From Pisaster brevispinus (lineage: Eukaryota; Echinodermata; Asteroidea; Forcipulatida; Asteriidae), in contig JAMKCF010000019.1 of NCBI GenBank assembly GCA_023634235.1, positions 8,883,684 through 8,947,683 of the forward strand: DNA of 64,000 nucleotides, read 5' to 3'. The translations under genes and the position numbers were made by a program. A model generated the notes under the pieces. It was not told where the DNA came from and did not search any database. It saw nothing but the letters and a program-made list of their open reading frames with translations. Below are positions 50,476 to 63,500 of this stretch, in pieces (the stretch's first letter is position 1; each line of letters opens with the position of its first letter).

Positions 50476-51374
50476 GCTATGTGTACAAAAATCCCATTAG
50501 GTATGCTATTAAGGAGCGTTCGGAGTAGCCCCACCTGCTGGTCATTTCCGGTATGAAGCTTGCCCCCGAGATCCTAAACATTTGATTTTCAGAAGTAGGG
50601 ATATCCAAGGCAGAGTCAGGTACAAATTTTGTCTCTCTAGCATTTCTAGTTCATGAGTTATTTCCATGCTTAGCACAGAACTTATTTCGGACCTTTTTGT
50701 GCCGGCTTTTTCTCACTGGCGATGACGTAGGCGTGTAATACAGTGGAGTTTCGGGCAGCCCTACTTCCAGGAGGCTGGCCTCGCTTACAAAATGGTGACA
50801 TTGACGAAACTCACGGAAGAGAGAGCCCTTGAGACGGGCTTTCTAATGGTGTACAACTTGTGAAAATCCAGTATTATTCTGAGGGTGATTTGACCGTCCT
50901 TACTTTGTCTTTGTTTCTTTGAAAGCTATGTGTACAAAAATCCCATTAGGGATGCTATTGAGGAGCTTTCGGAGTAGCCCCACCTGCTGGTCATTTCTGG
51001 TATGAAGCTTGCCCCCCGCGACCCTAAAAGTTTGATTTCCAGAAGCAGGGATATTCAAGGCCCAGTCAGGTACAAATTTGGTCTCTCTAGCAATTCTAGT
51101 TCATGAGTTATTTCCAAGCTTAGCACATAATTTATTTCGGACCTTTTTGTGCCGGCTTTTTCTCACTGGCGATGACGTAGGCGTGTAATACAGTGGAGTT
51201 TCGGGCAGCCCTACTTCCAGGAGGCTGGTCTCGCCTACAAAATGGTGACCTTGACGAAACTCACGGAAGAGAGAGCCCATGAGACGGGCTTTCTAATGGT
51301 GTACAACTTGTGAAAATCCAGTATTATTCTGAGGCTGATTTGACCGTCCTTACTTTGTCTTTGTTTCATTGAAA
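50293..51374 (+). repeat. 1,082-bp composite, third in a row in copy B, with chimeric monomer
   Basis: It consists of the short unit 50293, monomer 50476 and the GAGCTTTCGG-type monomer 50925. Monomer 50476 has a GAGATCC-type left part (CCCCCGAGATCCTAAACATT), but its right part (GGAGGCTGGCCTCGCTTAC, GGTGACATTG, AGCCCTTGAG) belongs to the CTCTGCGTTC type as in 30395. The fusion removed one monomer's worth of sequence while adding a composite, which matches the net +632-bp offset change. Confidence 0.8.
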
Positions 51375-51558
51375 GCTATGTGTACAAAAATCCCATTAGG
51401 TATGCTATTAAGGAGCGTTCGGAGTAGCCCCACCTGCTGGTCATTTCCGGTATGAAGCTTGCCCCCCGAGATCCTAAAAATTTGATTTTCAGAAGTAGGG
51501 ATATCCAAGGCAGACTCAGGTACACATTTTGTCTTACTTTTTTTTTGTTTCATTGAAA
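51375..51558 (+). repeat. Short satellite unit, 184 bp (junction type 2)
   Basis: Equivalent of 31294 at an offset of 20,081 bp, with the same CATTTTGTCTTAC junction and the same run of nine T. It lacks that copy's CCAATGC change and has TTACTTTGTC, where 31294 has TTACCTTGTC, just before it. Confidence 0.9.
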
Positions 51559-52458
51559 GCTATGTGTACAAAAATCCCATTAGGTATGCTATTAAGGAGC
51601 GTTCGGAGTAGCCCCACCTGCTGGTCATTTCCGGTATGAAGCTTGCCCCCCGAGATCCTAAAAATTTAATTTTCAGAAGTAGGGATATCCAAGGCAGAGT
51701 CAGGTACAAATTTTGTCTCTCTAGCATTTCTAGTTCATGAGTTATTTCCATGCTTAGCACAGAACTTATTTCGGACCTTTTTGTGCCGGCTTTTTCTCAC
51801 AGGCGATGACGTAGGCGTGTAATACAGTGGAGTTTCGGGCAGCCCTACTTCCAGGACGCTGGCCTCGCCTAAAAATTTGTGACCTTGACGAAACTCATGG
51901 AAAAGAGAGCCCTTGAGACGGGCTTTCTAATGGTGTACAACTTGTGAAAATCCAGTATTATTCTGAGGGTGATTTGACCGTCCTTACTTTGTCTTTGTTT
52001 CTTTGACAGCTCTGCGTTCAAAAATCCCATTAGGGATGCTATTAAGGAGCGTTCGGAGTAGCCCCACCTGCTGGTCATTTCCGGTATGAAGCTTGCCCCC
52101 CGCGACCCTAAAAGTTTGATTTTCGGAAGCAGGGATATCCAAGGCAGACTCAGGTACAAATTTTGTCTCTCTAGCATTTCTAGTTCATGAGTTATTTCAA
52201 AGCTTAGCACAGAATTTATTTCGGACCTTTTTGTGCCGGCTTTTTCTCACTGGCGATGACGTAGGCGTGTAATACAGTGGAGTTTCGGGCAGCCCTACTT
52301 CCAGGAGGCTGGCCTCGCTTACAAAATGGTGACCTTGACGAAACTCACGGAAGAGAGAGCCCATGAGACGGGTTTTCTAATGGTGTACAACTTGTGAAGA
52401 TCCAGTATTATTCTGAGGGTGATTTGACCGTCCTTACTTTGTCTTTGTTTCTTTGAAA

Positions 52459-53356
52459 GCTATGTGTACAAAAATCCCATTAGGGATGCTATTGAGGAGC
52501 TTTCGGAGTAGCCCCACCTGCTGGTCATTTCCGGTATGAAGCTTGCCCCCCGCGACCCTAAAAGTTTGATTTTCAGCAGCAGGGATATTCAAAGCCCAGT
52601 CAGGTACAAATTTGGTCTCTCTAGCATTTCTAGTTCATGAGTTATTTCCAAGCTTAGCACAGAATTTATTTCGGACCTTTTTGTGCCGGCTTTTTCTCAC
52701 TGGCGATGACGTAGGCGTGTAATACAGTGGAGTTTCGAGCAGCCCTATTTCCAGGACGCTGGCCTCGCCAAAAAATGGTGACCTTGACGAAACTCACGGA
52801 AGAGAGAGCCCTTGAGACGGGCTTTCTAATGGTGTACAACTTGTGAAAATCCAGTATTATTCTGAGGGTGATGTGACCGTCCTTACTTTGTCTTTGTTTC
52901 TTTGAAAGCTATGTGTACAAAAATCCCATTAGGGATGCTATTGAGGAGCGTTCGGAGTAGCCCCACCTGCTGGTCATTTCCGGTATGAAGCTTGCCCCCC
53001 GCGACACTAAAAGTTTGATTTTCAGAAGCAGGGATATCCCAGGCAGAGTCACGTACAAATTTGGTCTCTCTAGCATTTCTAGTTCATGAGTTATTTCCAA
53101 GCTTAGCACAGAATTTATTTCGGACCTTTTTGTGCCGGCTTTTTCTCACTGGCGATGACGTAGGCGTGTAATACAGTGGAGTTTCGAGCAGCCCTATTTC
53201 CAGGACGCTGGCCTCGCCAAAAAATGGTGACCTTGTCGAAACTCACGGAAGAGAGAGCCCTTGAGACGGGCTTTCTAATGGTGTACAACTTGTGAAAATC
53301 CAGTATTATTCTGAGGGTGATGTGACCGTCCTTACTTTGTCTTTGTTTCTTTGAAA
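52459..53356 (+). repeat. 898-bp two-monomer repeat in copy B, copy 1
   Basis: Monomer 52459 (GAGCTTTCGG, CAGCAGCAGGGATATTCAAAGCCC) is followed by 52908. The latter has a GATATCCCAGG-type left part with GCGACACT and a 52459-type right part (TTTGGTCTC, CCAAGCTTAGC, TTCGAGCAGCCC). The same pair repeats at 53357-54254. Confidence 0.88.
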
Positions 53357-54254
53357 GCTATGTGTACAAAAATCCCATTAGGGATGCTATTGAGGAGCTT
53401 TCGGAGTAGCCCCACCTGCTGGTCATTTCCGGTATGAAGCTTGCCCCCCGCGACCCTAAAAGTTTGATTTTCAGCAGCAGGGATATTCAAAGCCCAGTCA
53501 GGTACAAATTTGGTCTCTCTAGCATTTCTAGTTCATGAGTTATTTCCAAGCTTAGCACAGAATTTATTTCGGACCTTTTTGTGCCGGCTTTTTCTCACTG
53601 GCGATGACGTAGGCGTGTAATACAGTGGAGTTTCGAGCAGCCCTATTTCCAGGACGCTGGCCTCGCCAAAAAATGGTGACCTTGACGAAACTCACGGAAG
53701 AGAGAGCCCTTGAGACGGGCTTTCTAATGGTGTACAACTTGTGAAAATCCAGTATTATTCTGAGGGTGATGTGACCGTCCTTACTTTGTCTTTGTTTCTT
53801 TGAAAGCTATGTGTACAAAAATCCCATTAGGGATGCTATTGAGGAGCGTTCGGAGTAGCCCCACCTGCTGGTCATTTCCGGTATGAAGCTTGCCCCCCGC
53901 GACACTAAAAGTTTGATTTTCAGAAGCAGGGATATCCCAGGCAGAGTCACGTACAAATTTGGTCTCTCTAGCATTTCTAGTTCATGAGTTATTTCCAAGC
54001 TTAGCACAGAATTTATTTCGGACCTTTTTGTGCCGGCTTTTTCTCACTGGCGATGACGTAGGCGTGTAATACAGTGGAGTTTCGAGCAGCCCTATTTCCA
54101 GGACGCTGGCCTCGCCAAAAAATGGTGACCTTGACGAAACTCACGGAAGAGAGAGCCCTTGAGACGGGCTTTCTAATGGTGTACAACTTGTGAAAATCCA
54201 GTATTATTCTGAGGGTGATGTGACCGTCCTTACTTTGTCTTTGTTTCTTTGAAA
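53357..54254 (+). repeat. 898-bp two-monomer repeat in copy B, copy 2
   Basis: Monomers 53357 and 53806 repeat 52459 and 52908 at exactly 898 bp. The original type at the end of the series is 54255, whose right part has CACAGTTTTTATTTCGG like 32827. Copy A has only 32378 and 32827, so a fusion monomer and its re-duplication added three monomers here. CTTGTCGAAACTC at 53,232 is a private change between the two copies. Confidence 0.88.
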
Positions 54255-54704
54255 GCTATGTGTACAAAAATCCCATTAGGGATGCTATTGAGGAGCGTTC
54301 GGAGTAGCCCCACCTGCTGGTCATTTCCGGTATGAAGCTTGCCCCCCGCGACACTAAAAGTTTGATTTTCAGAAGCAGGGATATCCCAGGCAGAGTCACG
54401 TACAAATTTTGTCTCTCTAGCATTTCAAGTTCATGAGTTATTTCCACGCTTAGCACAGTTTTTATTTCGGACCTTTTTGTGCCGGCTTTTTCTCACTGGC
54501 GATGACGTAGGCGTGTAATACAGTGGAGTTTCGGGCAGCCCTACTTCCAGGAGGCTGGTCTCGCCTACAAAATGGTGACCTTGACGAAACTCACGGAAGA
54601 GAGAGCCCATGAGACGGGCTTTCTAATGGTGTACAACTTGTGAAAATCCAGTATTATTCTGAGGCTGATTTGACTGTCCTTACTTTGTCTTTGTTTCTTT
54701 GAAA

Positions 54705-55604
54705 GCTATGTGTACAAAAATCCCATTAGGTATGCTATTGAGGAGCGTTCGGAGTAGCCCCACCTGCTGGTCATTTCCGGTATGAAGCTTGCCCCCCGAG
54801 ATCCTAAAAATTTGATTTTCAGAAGCAGGGATATCCAAGGCAGAGTCAGGTACAAATTTTGTCTCTCTAGCATTTCTAGTTCATGAGTTCTTTTTATGCT
54901 TAGCAGAGATCTTATTTCGGACGTGTTTCTGCTGGCTTTTTTTCACTGGCGATGACGTAGGCGTGTAATACAGTGGAGTTTCGGGCAGCCCTACTTCCAG
55001 GAGGCTGGCCTCGCTTACAAAATGGTGACCTTGACGAAATTCACGGAAGAGAGAGCCCTTGAGACGGGCTTTCTAATGGTGTACAACTTGTGAAAATCCA
55101 GTATTATTCTGAGGGTTATGTGACCGTCCTTACTTTGTCTTTGTTTCTTTGAAAGCTATGTGTACAAAAATCCCATTAGGGATGCTATTGAGGAGCGTTC
55201 GGAGTAGCCCCACCTGCTGGTCATTTCCGGTATGAAGCTTATCCCCCGCGACCCTAAAAGATTGATTTTCGGAAGCAGGAATATCCAAGGCAGACTCAGG
55301 TACAAATTTTGTCTCTCTAGCATTTCTAGTTCATGAGTTATTTCCATGCTTAGCACAGAATTTATTTCGGACCTTTTTGTGCCGGCTTTTTCTCACTGGC
55401 GATGACGTAGGCGTGTACTACAGTGGAGTTTCGGGCAGCCCTACTTCCAGGAGGCTGGCCTCGCCTAAAAAATTGTGACCTTGACGAAACTCACGGAAGA
55501 GAGAGCCCTTGAGACGGGCTTTCTAATGGTGTACAAATTGTGAAAATCCAGTATTATTCTGAGGGTGATTTGACCGTCCTTACTTTGTCTTTGTTTTTTT
55601 GACA
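54705..55604 (+). repeat. Diverged monomer pair, one more monomer than in copy A
   Basis: Monomer 54705 starts like 33277, but from about 54,888 it shows GAGTTCTTTTTATGC, AGCAGAGATC, GACGTGTTTCTGCTGG and TTTTTTTCACTGG, changes not seen elsewhere in the window. Monomer 55155 has CTTATCCCCC and GCAGGAATATCC, and its right part matches 33277 again. Copy A goes directly from 33277 to 33727, so one extra, unusually diverged unit lies here. Confidence 0.8.
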
Positions 55605-57854
55605 GCTCTGTGTTCAAAAATCCCATTAGGGATGCTATTAAGGAGCGTTCGGAGTAGCCCCACCTGCTGGTCTTTTCCGGTAAAAGGCTTGCCCCCCGCG
55701 ACCCTAAAAGTTTGATTTTCGGAAGCAGGGATATCCAAGGCAGACTCAGGTACAAATTTTGTCTCTCTATCATTTTTAGTTCATGAGTTATTTCCATGCT
55801 TAGCACAGAATTTATTTCGGACCTTTTTGTGCCGGCTTTTTCTCACTGGCGATGAAGTAGGCGTGTAATACAGTGGAGTTTCGTGCAGCCCTACTTCCAG
55901 GAGGCTGGCTTCGCCTACAAAATGGTGACTTTGACGAAACTCACGGAAGAGAGAGCCCATGAGACGGGCTTTCTAATGGTGTACAACTTGTGAAAATCCA
56001 GTATTATTCTGAGGGTGATTTGACCGTCCTTACTTTGTCTTTGTTTCTTTGAAAGCTATGTGTACAAAAATCCCATTAGGGATGCTATTGAGGAGCGTTC
56101 GGAGTAGCCCCACTGCTGGTCATTTCCGGTATGAAGCTTGCCCCCCGCGACCCTAAAAGATTGATTTTCGGAAGCAGGGATATCCAAGGCAGACTCAGGT
56201 ACAAATTTTGTCTCTCTATCATTTTTAGTTCATGAGTTATTTCCATGCTTAGCACAGAATTTATTTCGGACCTTTTTGTGCCGGCTTTTTCTCACTGGCG
56301 ATGACGTAGGCGTGTAATACAGTGGAGTTTCGTGCAGCCCTACTTCCAGGAGGCTGGCTTCGCCTACAAAATGGTGACTTTGACGAAACTCACGGAAGAG
56401 AGAGCCCATGAGACGGGCTTTCTAATGGTGTACAACTTGTGAAAATCCAGTATTATTCTGAGGGTGATTTGACCGTCCTTACTTTGTCTTTGTTTCTTTG
56501 AAAGCTATGTGTACAAAAATCCCATTAGGGATGCTATTGAGGAGCGTTCGGAGTAGCCCCACCTGCTGGTCATTTCCGGTATGAAGCTTGCCCCCCGCGA
56601 CCCTACAAGTTTGATTTTCGGAAGCAGGGATATTCAAGACCCAGTCAGGTACAAATTTGGTCTCTCTAGCATTTCTAGTTCATGAGTTATTTCCAAGCTT
56701 AGCACAAAATTTATTTCGGACCTTTTTGTGCCGGCTTTTTCTCACTGGCGATGACGTAGGCGTGTAATACAGTGGAGTTTCGGGCAGCCCTACTTCCAGG
56801 AGGCTGGCCTCCCCCTTCAAAACGGTGACCTTGACGAGATTCACGGAAGAGAGAGCCCATGAGACGGGCTTTCTAATGGTGTACAACTTGTGAAAATCCA
56901 GTATTATTCTGAGGGTGATGTGACCGTCCTTACTTTGTCTTTGTTTCTTTGACAGCTATGTGTACAAAAATCCCATTAGGGATGCAATTGAGGAGCGTTC
57001 GGAGTAGCCCCACCTGCTGGTCATTTCCGGTATGAAGCTTGCCCCCTGCGACCCTAACAGTTTGATTTTCGGAAGCAGGGATATCCAAGGCAGACTCAGG
57101 TACAAATTTTGTCTCTCTAGCATTTCTAGTTCATGAGTTATTTCCATGCTTAGCACAGAACTTATTTCGGACGTGTTTCTGCCGGCTTTTTCTCACTGGC
57201 GATGACGTAGGCGTGTAATACAGTGGAGTTTCGGGCAGCCCTATTTCCAGGACGCTGGCCTCGCCTACAAAATGGTGACCTTGACGAAACTCAGGGAAGA
57301 GAGAGCCCTTGAGACGGGCTTTCTAATGGTGTACAACTTGTGAAAATCCAGTATTATTCTGAGGGTGATGTGACCGTCCTCACTTTGTCTTTGTTTCTTT
57401 GAAAGCTATGTGTACAAAAATCCCATTAGGGATGCTATTGAGGAGCGTTCGGAGTAGCCCCACCTGCTGGTCATTTCTGGTATGAAGCTTGCCCCCCGCG
57501 ACCCTAAAAGTTTGATTTTCAGAAGCAGGGATATCCCAGGCAGAGTCACGTACAAATTTTGTCTCTCTAGCATTTCTAGTTCATGAGTTATTTCCACGCT
57601 TAGCACAGTTTTTATTTCGGACCTTTTTGTGCCGGCTTTTTCTCACTGGCGATGACGTAGGCGTGTAATACAGTGGAGTTTCGGGCAGCCCTACTTCCAG
57701 GACGCTGGCCTCGCTTACAAAATGGTGATCTTGTCGAAACTCACGGAAGAGAGAGCCCTTGAGACGGGCTTTCTAATGGTGTACCACTTTTGAAAATCCA
57801 GTATTATTCTGAGGGTGATTTGACCGTCCTTACTTTGTCTTTGTATCTTTGACA

Positions 57855-60555
57855 GCTCTGTGTACAAAAATCCCATTAGGGATGCTATTGAGGAGCGTTC
57901 GGAGTAGCCCCACCTGCTGGTCATTTCCGGTTTGAAGCTTGCCCCCCGCGACCCTAAAAGTTTAATTTTCGGAAGCAGGGATATCCAAGGCAGAGTCAGG
58001 TACAAATTTTGTCTCTCTAGCATTTCTAGTTCATGAGTTATTTACAAGCTTAGCACAGAATTTATTTCGGACCTTTTTGTGCCGGCTTTTTCTCACTGGC
58101 GATGACGTAGGCGTGTAATACAGTGGAGTTTCGGGCAGCCCTACTTCCAGGACGCTGGCCTCGCCTAAAAATTTGCGACCTTGACGAAACTCATGGAAAT
58201 GAGAGCCCTTGAGACGGGCTTTCTAATGGTGTACAACTTGTGAAAATCCAGTATTATTTGAGGGTGATTTGACCGTCCTTACTTTGTCTTTGTTTCTTTG
58301 ACAGCTCTGTGTTCAAAAATCCCATTAGGGATGCTATTTAGGAGCGTTCGGAGTAGCCCCACCTGCTGGTCATTTCCGGTATGAAGCTTGCCCCCCGCGA
58401 CCCTAAAAGTTTGATTTTCGGAAGCAGGGATATCCAAGGCAGACTCAGGTACAAATTTTGTCTCTCTAGCATTTCTAGTTCATGAGTTATTTCCATGCTT
58501 AGCACAGAACTTATTTCGAACCTATTTGTGCCGGCTTTTTCTCACAGGCGGTGACCTAGGCGTGTAATACAGTGGAGTTTCGGGCAGCCCTACTTCCAGG
58601 AGAGTGGCCTCGCCTAAAAAATTGTGACCTTGACGAAACTCATGGAAAAGAGAGCCCTTGAGACGGGCTTTCTAATGGTGTACAACTTGTGAAAATCCAG
58701 TATTATTCTGAGGGTGATTTGACCGTCCTTACTTTGTCTTTGTTTCTTTGACAGCTCTGTGTTCAAAAATCCCATTAGGGATGCTATTGAGGAGCGTTCG
58801 GAGTAGCCCCACCTGCTGGTCATTTCCGGTATGAAGCTTTCCCCCCGTGACCCTAAAAGTGTAATTTTCGGAAGCAGGGATATCCAAGGCAGAGTCAGGT
58901 ACAAATTTTGTCTCTCTAGCATTTCTAGTTCATGAGTTATTTCCATGCTTAGCACAGAACTTATTTCGGACCTATTTGTGCGGGCTTTTTCTCACTGTCG
59001 ATGACTTAGGCGTGTAATACAGTGGAGTTTCGGGCAGCCCTACTTCCAGGACGCTGGCCTCGCTTACAAAATGGTGATCTTGTCGAAACTCACGGAAGAG
59101 AGAGCCCTTGAGACGGGCTTTCTAATGGTGTACCACTTTTGAAAATCCAGTATTATTCTGAGGGTGATTTGACCGTCCTTACTTTGTCTTTGTATCTTTG
59201 ACAGCTCTGTGTACAAAAATCCCATTAGGGATGCTATTGAGGAGCGTTCGGAGTAGCCCCACCTGCTGGTCATTTCCGGTTTGAAGCTTGCCCCCCGCGA
59301 CCCTAAAAGTTTGATTTTCGGAAGCAGGGATATCCAAGGCAGAGTCAGGTACAAATTTTGTCTCTCTAGCATTTCTAGTTCATGAGTAATTTCCAAGCTT
59401 AGCACAGAATTTATTTCGGACCTTTTTGTGCCGGCTTTTACTCACTGGCGATGACGTAGGCGTGTAATACAGTGGAGTTTCGGGCAGCCCTACTTCCAGG
59501 AGGCTGGTCTCGCCTACAAAATGGTGACCTTGACGAAACTCACGGCAAAGAGAGCCCATGAGACGGGCTTTCTAATGGTGTACAAATTCCGAAAATCCAG
59601 TATTATTCTGAGGGTGATTTGACCGTCCTTACTTTGTCTTTGCTTCTTTGAAAGCTATGTGTACAAAAATCCCATTAGGGATGCTATTGAGGAGCGTTCG
59701 GAGTAGCCCCACCTGCTGGTCATTTCCGGTATGAAGCTTTCCCCCCGTGACCCTAAAAGTGTGATTTACGGAAGCAGGGATATCCAAGGCACAGTCAGGT
59801 ACAAATTTTGTCTCTCTAGCATTTCTAGTTCATGAGTTATTTCCACGTTTAGCACAGAATTTATTTCGGACCTTTTTGTGCCGGCTTTTTCTCACTGGCG
59901 ATGACGTAGGCGTGTAATACAGTGGAGTTTCGGGCAGCCCTACTTCCAGGAGGCTGGTCTCGCCTAAAAAAAATGGTGACCTTGACGAAACTCACGGAAG
60001 AGAGAGCCCATGAGACGGGCTTTCTAATGGTGTACAACTTGTGAAAATCCAGTATTATTCTGAGGGTGATTTGACCGTCCTTATTTTGTCTTTGTTTCTT
60101 TGACAGCTCTGTGTACGAAAATCCCATTAGGGATGCTTTTGAGGAGCGTTCGGAATAGCCCCACCTGCTGGTCATTGCCGGTATGAAGCTTGCCCCCCGC
60201 GACCCTAAAAGTTTGATTTTCGGAAGCAGGGATATCCAAGGCAGAGTCATGTACACATTTTGTCTCTGTAGCATTTCTAGTTCATGAGTTATTTCCATGC
60301 TTAGCACAGAACTTATTTCGGACCTATTTGTGCCGGCTTTTTCTCACTGGCGATGACGTAGGCGTGTAATACAGTGGAGTTTCGGGCAGCCCTACTTCCA
60401 GGAGGGTGGCCTCGCCTAAAAAATTGTGACCTTGACTAAACTCACGGAATAGAGAGCCCTTGAGACGGGCTTTCTAATGGTGTACCACTTTTGAAAATCC
60501 AGTATTATTCTGAGGGTGATTTGACCGTCCTTACTTTGTCTTTGTATCTTTGACA
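57855..60555 (+). repeat. 2,701-bp six-monomer HOR, single copy in segment B
   Basis: Monomers start at 57855, 58304, 58754, 59204, 59654 and 60106 and match 36880-39580 at an offset of 20,975 and 39581-42281 at 18,274. It differs by CTTCCAGGACG near 58,146 where both A copies have CTTCCTGGACG, and by GGGCTTTCT near 58,217 where they have GGGCGTTCT. Those two changes therefore arose in the A lineage, or were converted away in B. Confidence 0.88.
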
Positions 60556-63500
60556 GCTCTGTGTACAAAAATCCCAATAGGGATGCTATTGAGGAGCGTT
60601 CGGAGTAGCCCCACCTGCTGGTCATTTCCGGTTTGAAGCTTGCCCCCCGCGACCCTAAAAGTTTGATTTTCGGAAGCAGGGATATCCAAGGCAGAGTCAG
60701 GTACAAATTTTGTCTCTCTAGCATTTCTAGTTCATGAGTAATTTCCAAGCTTAGCACAGAATTTATTTCGGACCTTTTTGTGCCGGCTTTTACTCACTGG
60801 CGATGACGTAGGCGTGTAATACAGTGGAGTTTCGGGCAGCCCTACTTCCAGGAGGCTGGTCTCGCCTACAAAATGGTGACCTTGACGAAACTCACGGAAA
60901 AGAGAGCCCATGAGACGGGCTTTCTAATGGTGTAAAAATTCCGAAAATCCAGTATTATTCTGAGGGTGATTTGACCGTCCTTACTTTGTCTTTGCTTCTT
61001 TGAAAGCTATGTGTACAAAAATCCCATTAGGGATGCTATTGAGGAGCGTTCGGAGTAGCCCCACCTGCTGGTCATTTCCGGTATGAAGCTTTCCCCCCGT
61101 GACCCTAAAAGTGTGATTTTCGGAAGCAGGGATATCCAAGGCAGAGTCAGGTACAAATTTTGTCTCTCTAGCATTTCTAGTTCATGAGTTATTTCCACGT
61201 TTAGCACAGAATTTATTTCGGACCTTTTTGTGCCGGCTTTTTCTCACTGGCGATGACGTAGGCGTGTAATGCAGTGGAGTTTCGGGCAGCCCTACTTCCA
61301 GGAGGCTGGTCTCGCCTAAAAAAAATGGTGACCTTGACGAAACTCACGGAAGAGAGAGCCCATGAGACGGGCTTTCTAATGGTGTACAACTTGTGAAAAT
61401 CCAGTATTATTCTGAGGGTGATTTGACCGTCCTTATTTTGTCTTTGTTTCTTTGACAGCTCTGTGTACGAAAATCCCATTAGGGATGCTTTTGAGGAGCG
61501 TTCGGAATAGCCCCACCTGCTGGTCATTGCCGGTATGAAGCTTGCCCCCCGCGACCCTAAAAGTTTGATTTTCGGAAGCAGGGATATCCAAGGCAGAGTC
61601 ATGTACACATTTTGTCTCTCTAGCATTTCTAGTTCATGAGTTATTTCCATGCTTAGCACAGAACTTATTTCGGACCTATTTGTGCCGGCTTTTTCTCACT
61701 GGCGATGACGTAGGCGTGTAATACAGTGGAGTTTCGGGCAACCTTACTTCCAGGACGCTGGCCTCGCCTAAAAATTAGTGACCTTGACGAAACTCATGGA
61801 AAAGAGAGCCCTTGAGACGGGTTTTCTAATGGTGTACAACTTGTGAAAATCCAGTATTATTCTGAGGGTGATTTGACCGTCCTTATTTTGTCTTTGTTTC
61901 TTTGACAGCTCTGTGTTCAAAAATCCCATTAGGGATGCTATTAAGGAGCGTTCGGAGTAGCCCTTCCTGCTGGTCTTTTCCGGTATAAAGCTTGCCTCCT
62001 GCGACCCTAAAAGTTTGATTTTCGGAAGCAGGGATATCCAAGGCAGAGTCAGGTACAAATTTTTTCTCTCTAGCATTTCTAGTTCATGAGTTATTTCCAC
62101 GCTTAGCACATAATTTATTTCGGACCTTTTTGTGCCGACTTTTTCTCACTGGCGATGACGTAGGCGTGTAATACAGTGGAGTTTCGGGCATTCCTACTTC
62201 CAGGAGGCTGGTCTCGCCTACAAAATGGTGACCTTGACGAAACTCACGGAAGAGAGAGCCCTTGAGACGGGCTTTCTAATGGTGTACAAATTGTGAAAAT
62301 CCGGTATTATTCTGAGGGTGATTTGACCGTCCTTACTTTGTCTTTGCTTCTTTGAAAGCTATGTGTACAAAAATCGCATTAGGGATGCTATTGAGGAGCG
62401 TTCGGAGTAGCCCCACCTGCTGGTCATTTCCGGTATGAAGCTTTCCCCCCGTGACCCTAAAAGTGTGATTTTCGGAAGCAGGGATATCCAAGGCAGAGTC
62501 AGGTACAAATTTTGTCTCTCTAGCATTTCTAGTTTATGAGTTATTTCCATGCTTAGCACAGAACTTTTTTCGGACCTATTTGTGCCGGCTTTTTCTCACT
62601 GGCGATGACGTAGGCGTGTAATACAGTGGAGTTTCGGGCAGCCCTACTTCCAGGACGCTGGCCTCGCTTACAAAATGGTGATCTTGTCGAAACTCACGGA
62701 AGAGAGAGCCCTTGAGACGGGCTTTCTAATGGTGTACCACTTTTGAAAATCCAGTATTATTCTGAGGGTGATTTGACCGTCCTTACTTTGTCTTTGCTTC
62801 TTTGAAAGCTATGTCTACAAAAATCCCATTAGGGATGCTATTGAGGAGCGTTCGGAGTAGCCCCACCTGCTGGTCATTTCCGGTATGAAGCTTTCCCCCC
62901 GTGACCCTAAAAGTGTGATTTTCGGAAGCAGGGATATCCAAGGCACAGTCAGGTACAAATTTTGTCTCTCTAGCATTTCTAGTTCATGAGTTATTTCCAC
63001 GTTTAGCACAGAATTTATTTCGGACCTTTTTGTGCCAGCTTTTACTCACTGGCGATGACGTAGGCGTGTAATACAGTGGAGTTTCGGGCAGCCCTACTTC
63101 CAGGAGGCTGGTCTCGCCTACAAAATGGTGACCTTGACGAAACTCACGGAAAAGAGAGCCCATGAGACGGGCTTTCTAATGGTGTACAAATTCCGAAAAT
63201 CCAGTATTATTCTGAGGGTGATTTGACCGTCCTTACTTTGTCTTTGCTTCTTTGAAAGCTATGTGTACAAAAATCCCATTAGGGATGCTATTGAGGAGCG
63301 TTCGGAGTAGCCCCACCTGCTGGTCATTTCCGGTATGAAGCTTTCCCCCCGTGACCCTAAAAGTGTGATTTTCGGAAGCAGGGATATCCAAGGCAGAGTC
63401 AGGTACAAATTTTGTCTCTCTAGCATTTCTAGTTCATGAGTTATTTCCAGGCTTAGCACAGAATTTATTTCGGACCTATTTGTGCCGGCTTTTTCTCACT

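Larger units (their letters stand above)
45883..57854 (+). repeat. Unit map of large segment copy B, left part
   Basis: Units start at 45883, 46333, 46783, 47232, 47682, 48130 (short), 48313, 48763, 49212 (short), 49395, 49844, 50293 (short), 50476, 50925, 51375 (short), 51559, 52009, 52459, 52908, 53357, 53806, 54255, 54705, 55155, 55605, 56055, 56504, 56955 and 57405. It corresponds to 26881-35979 of copy A and is about 2.9 kb longer through added units. Confidence 0.88.
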
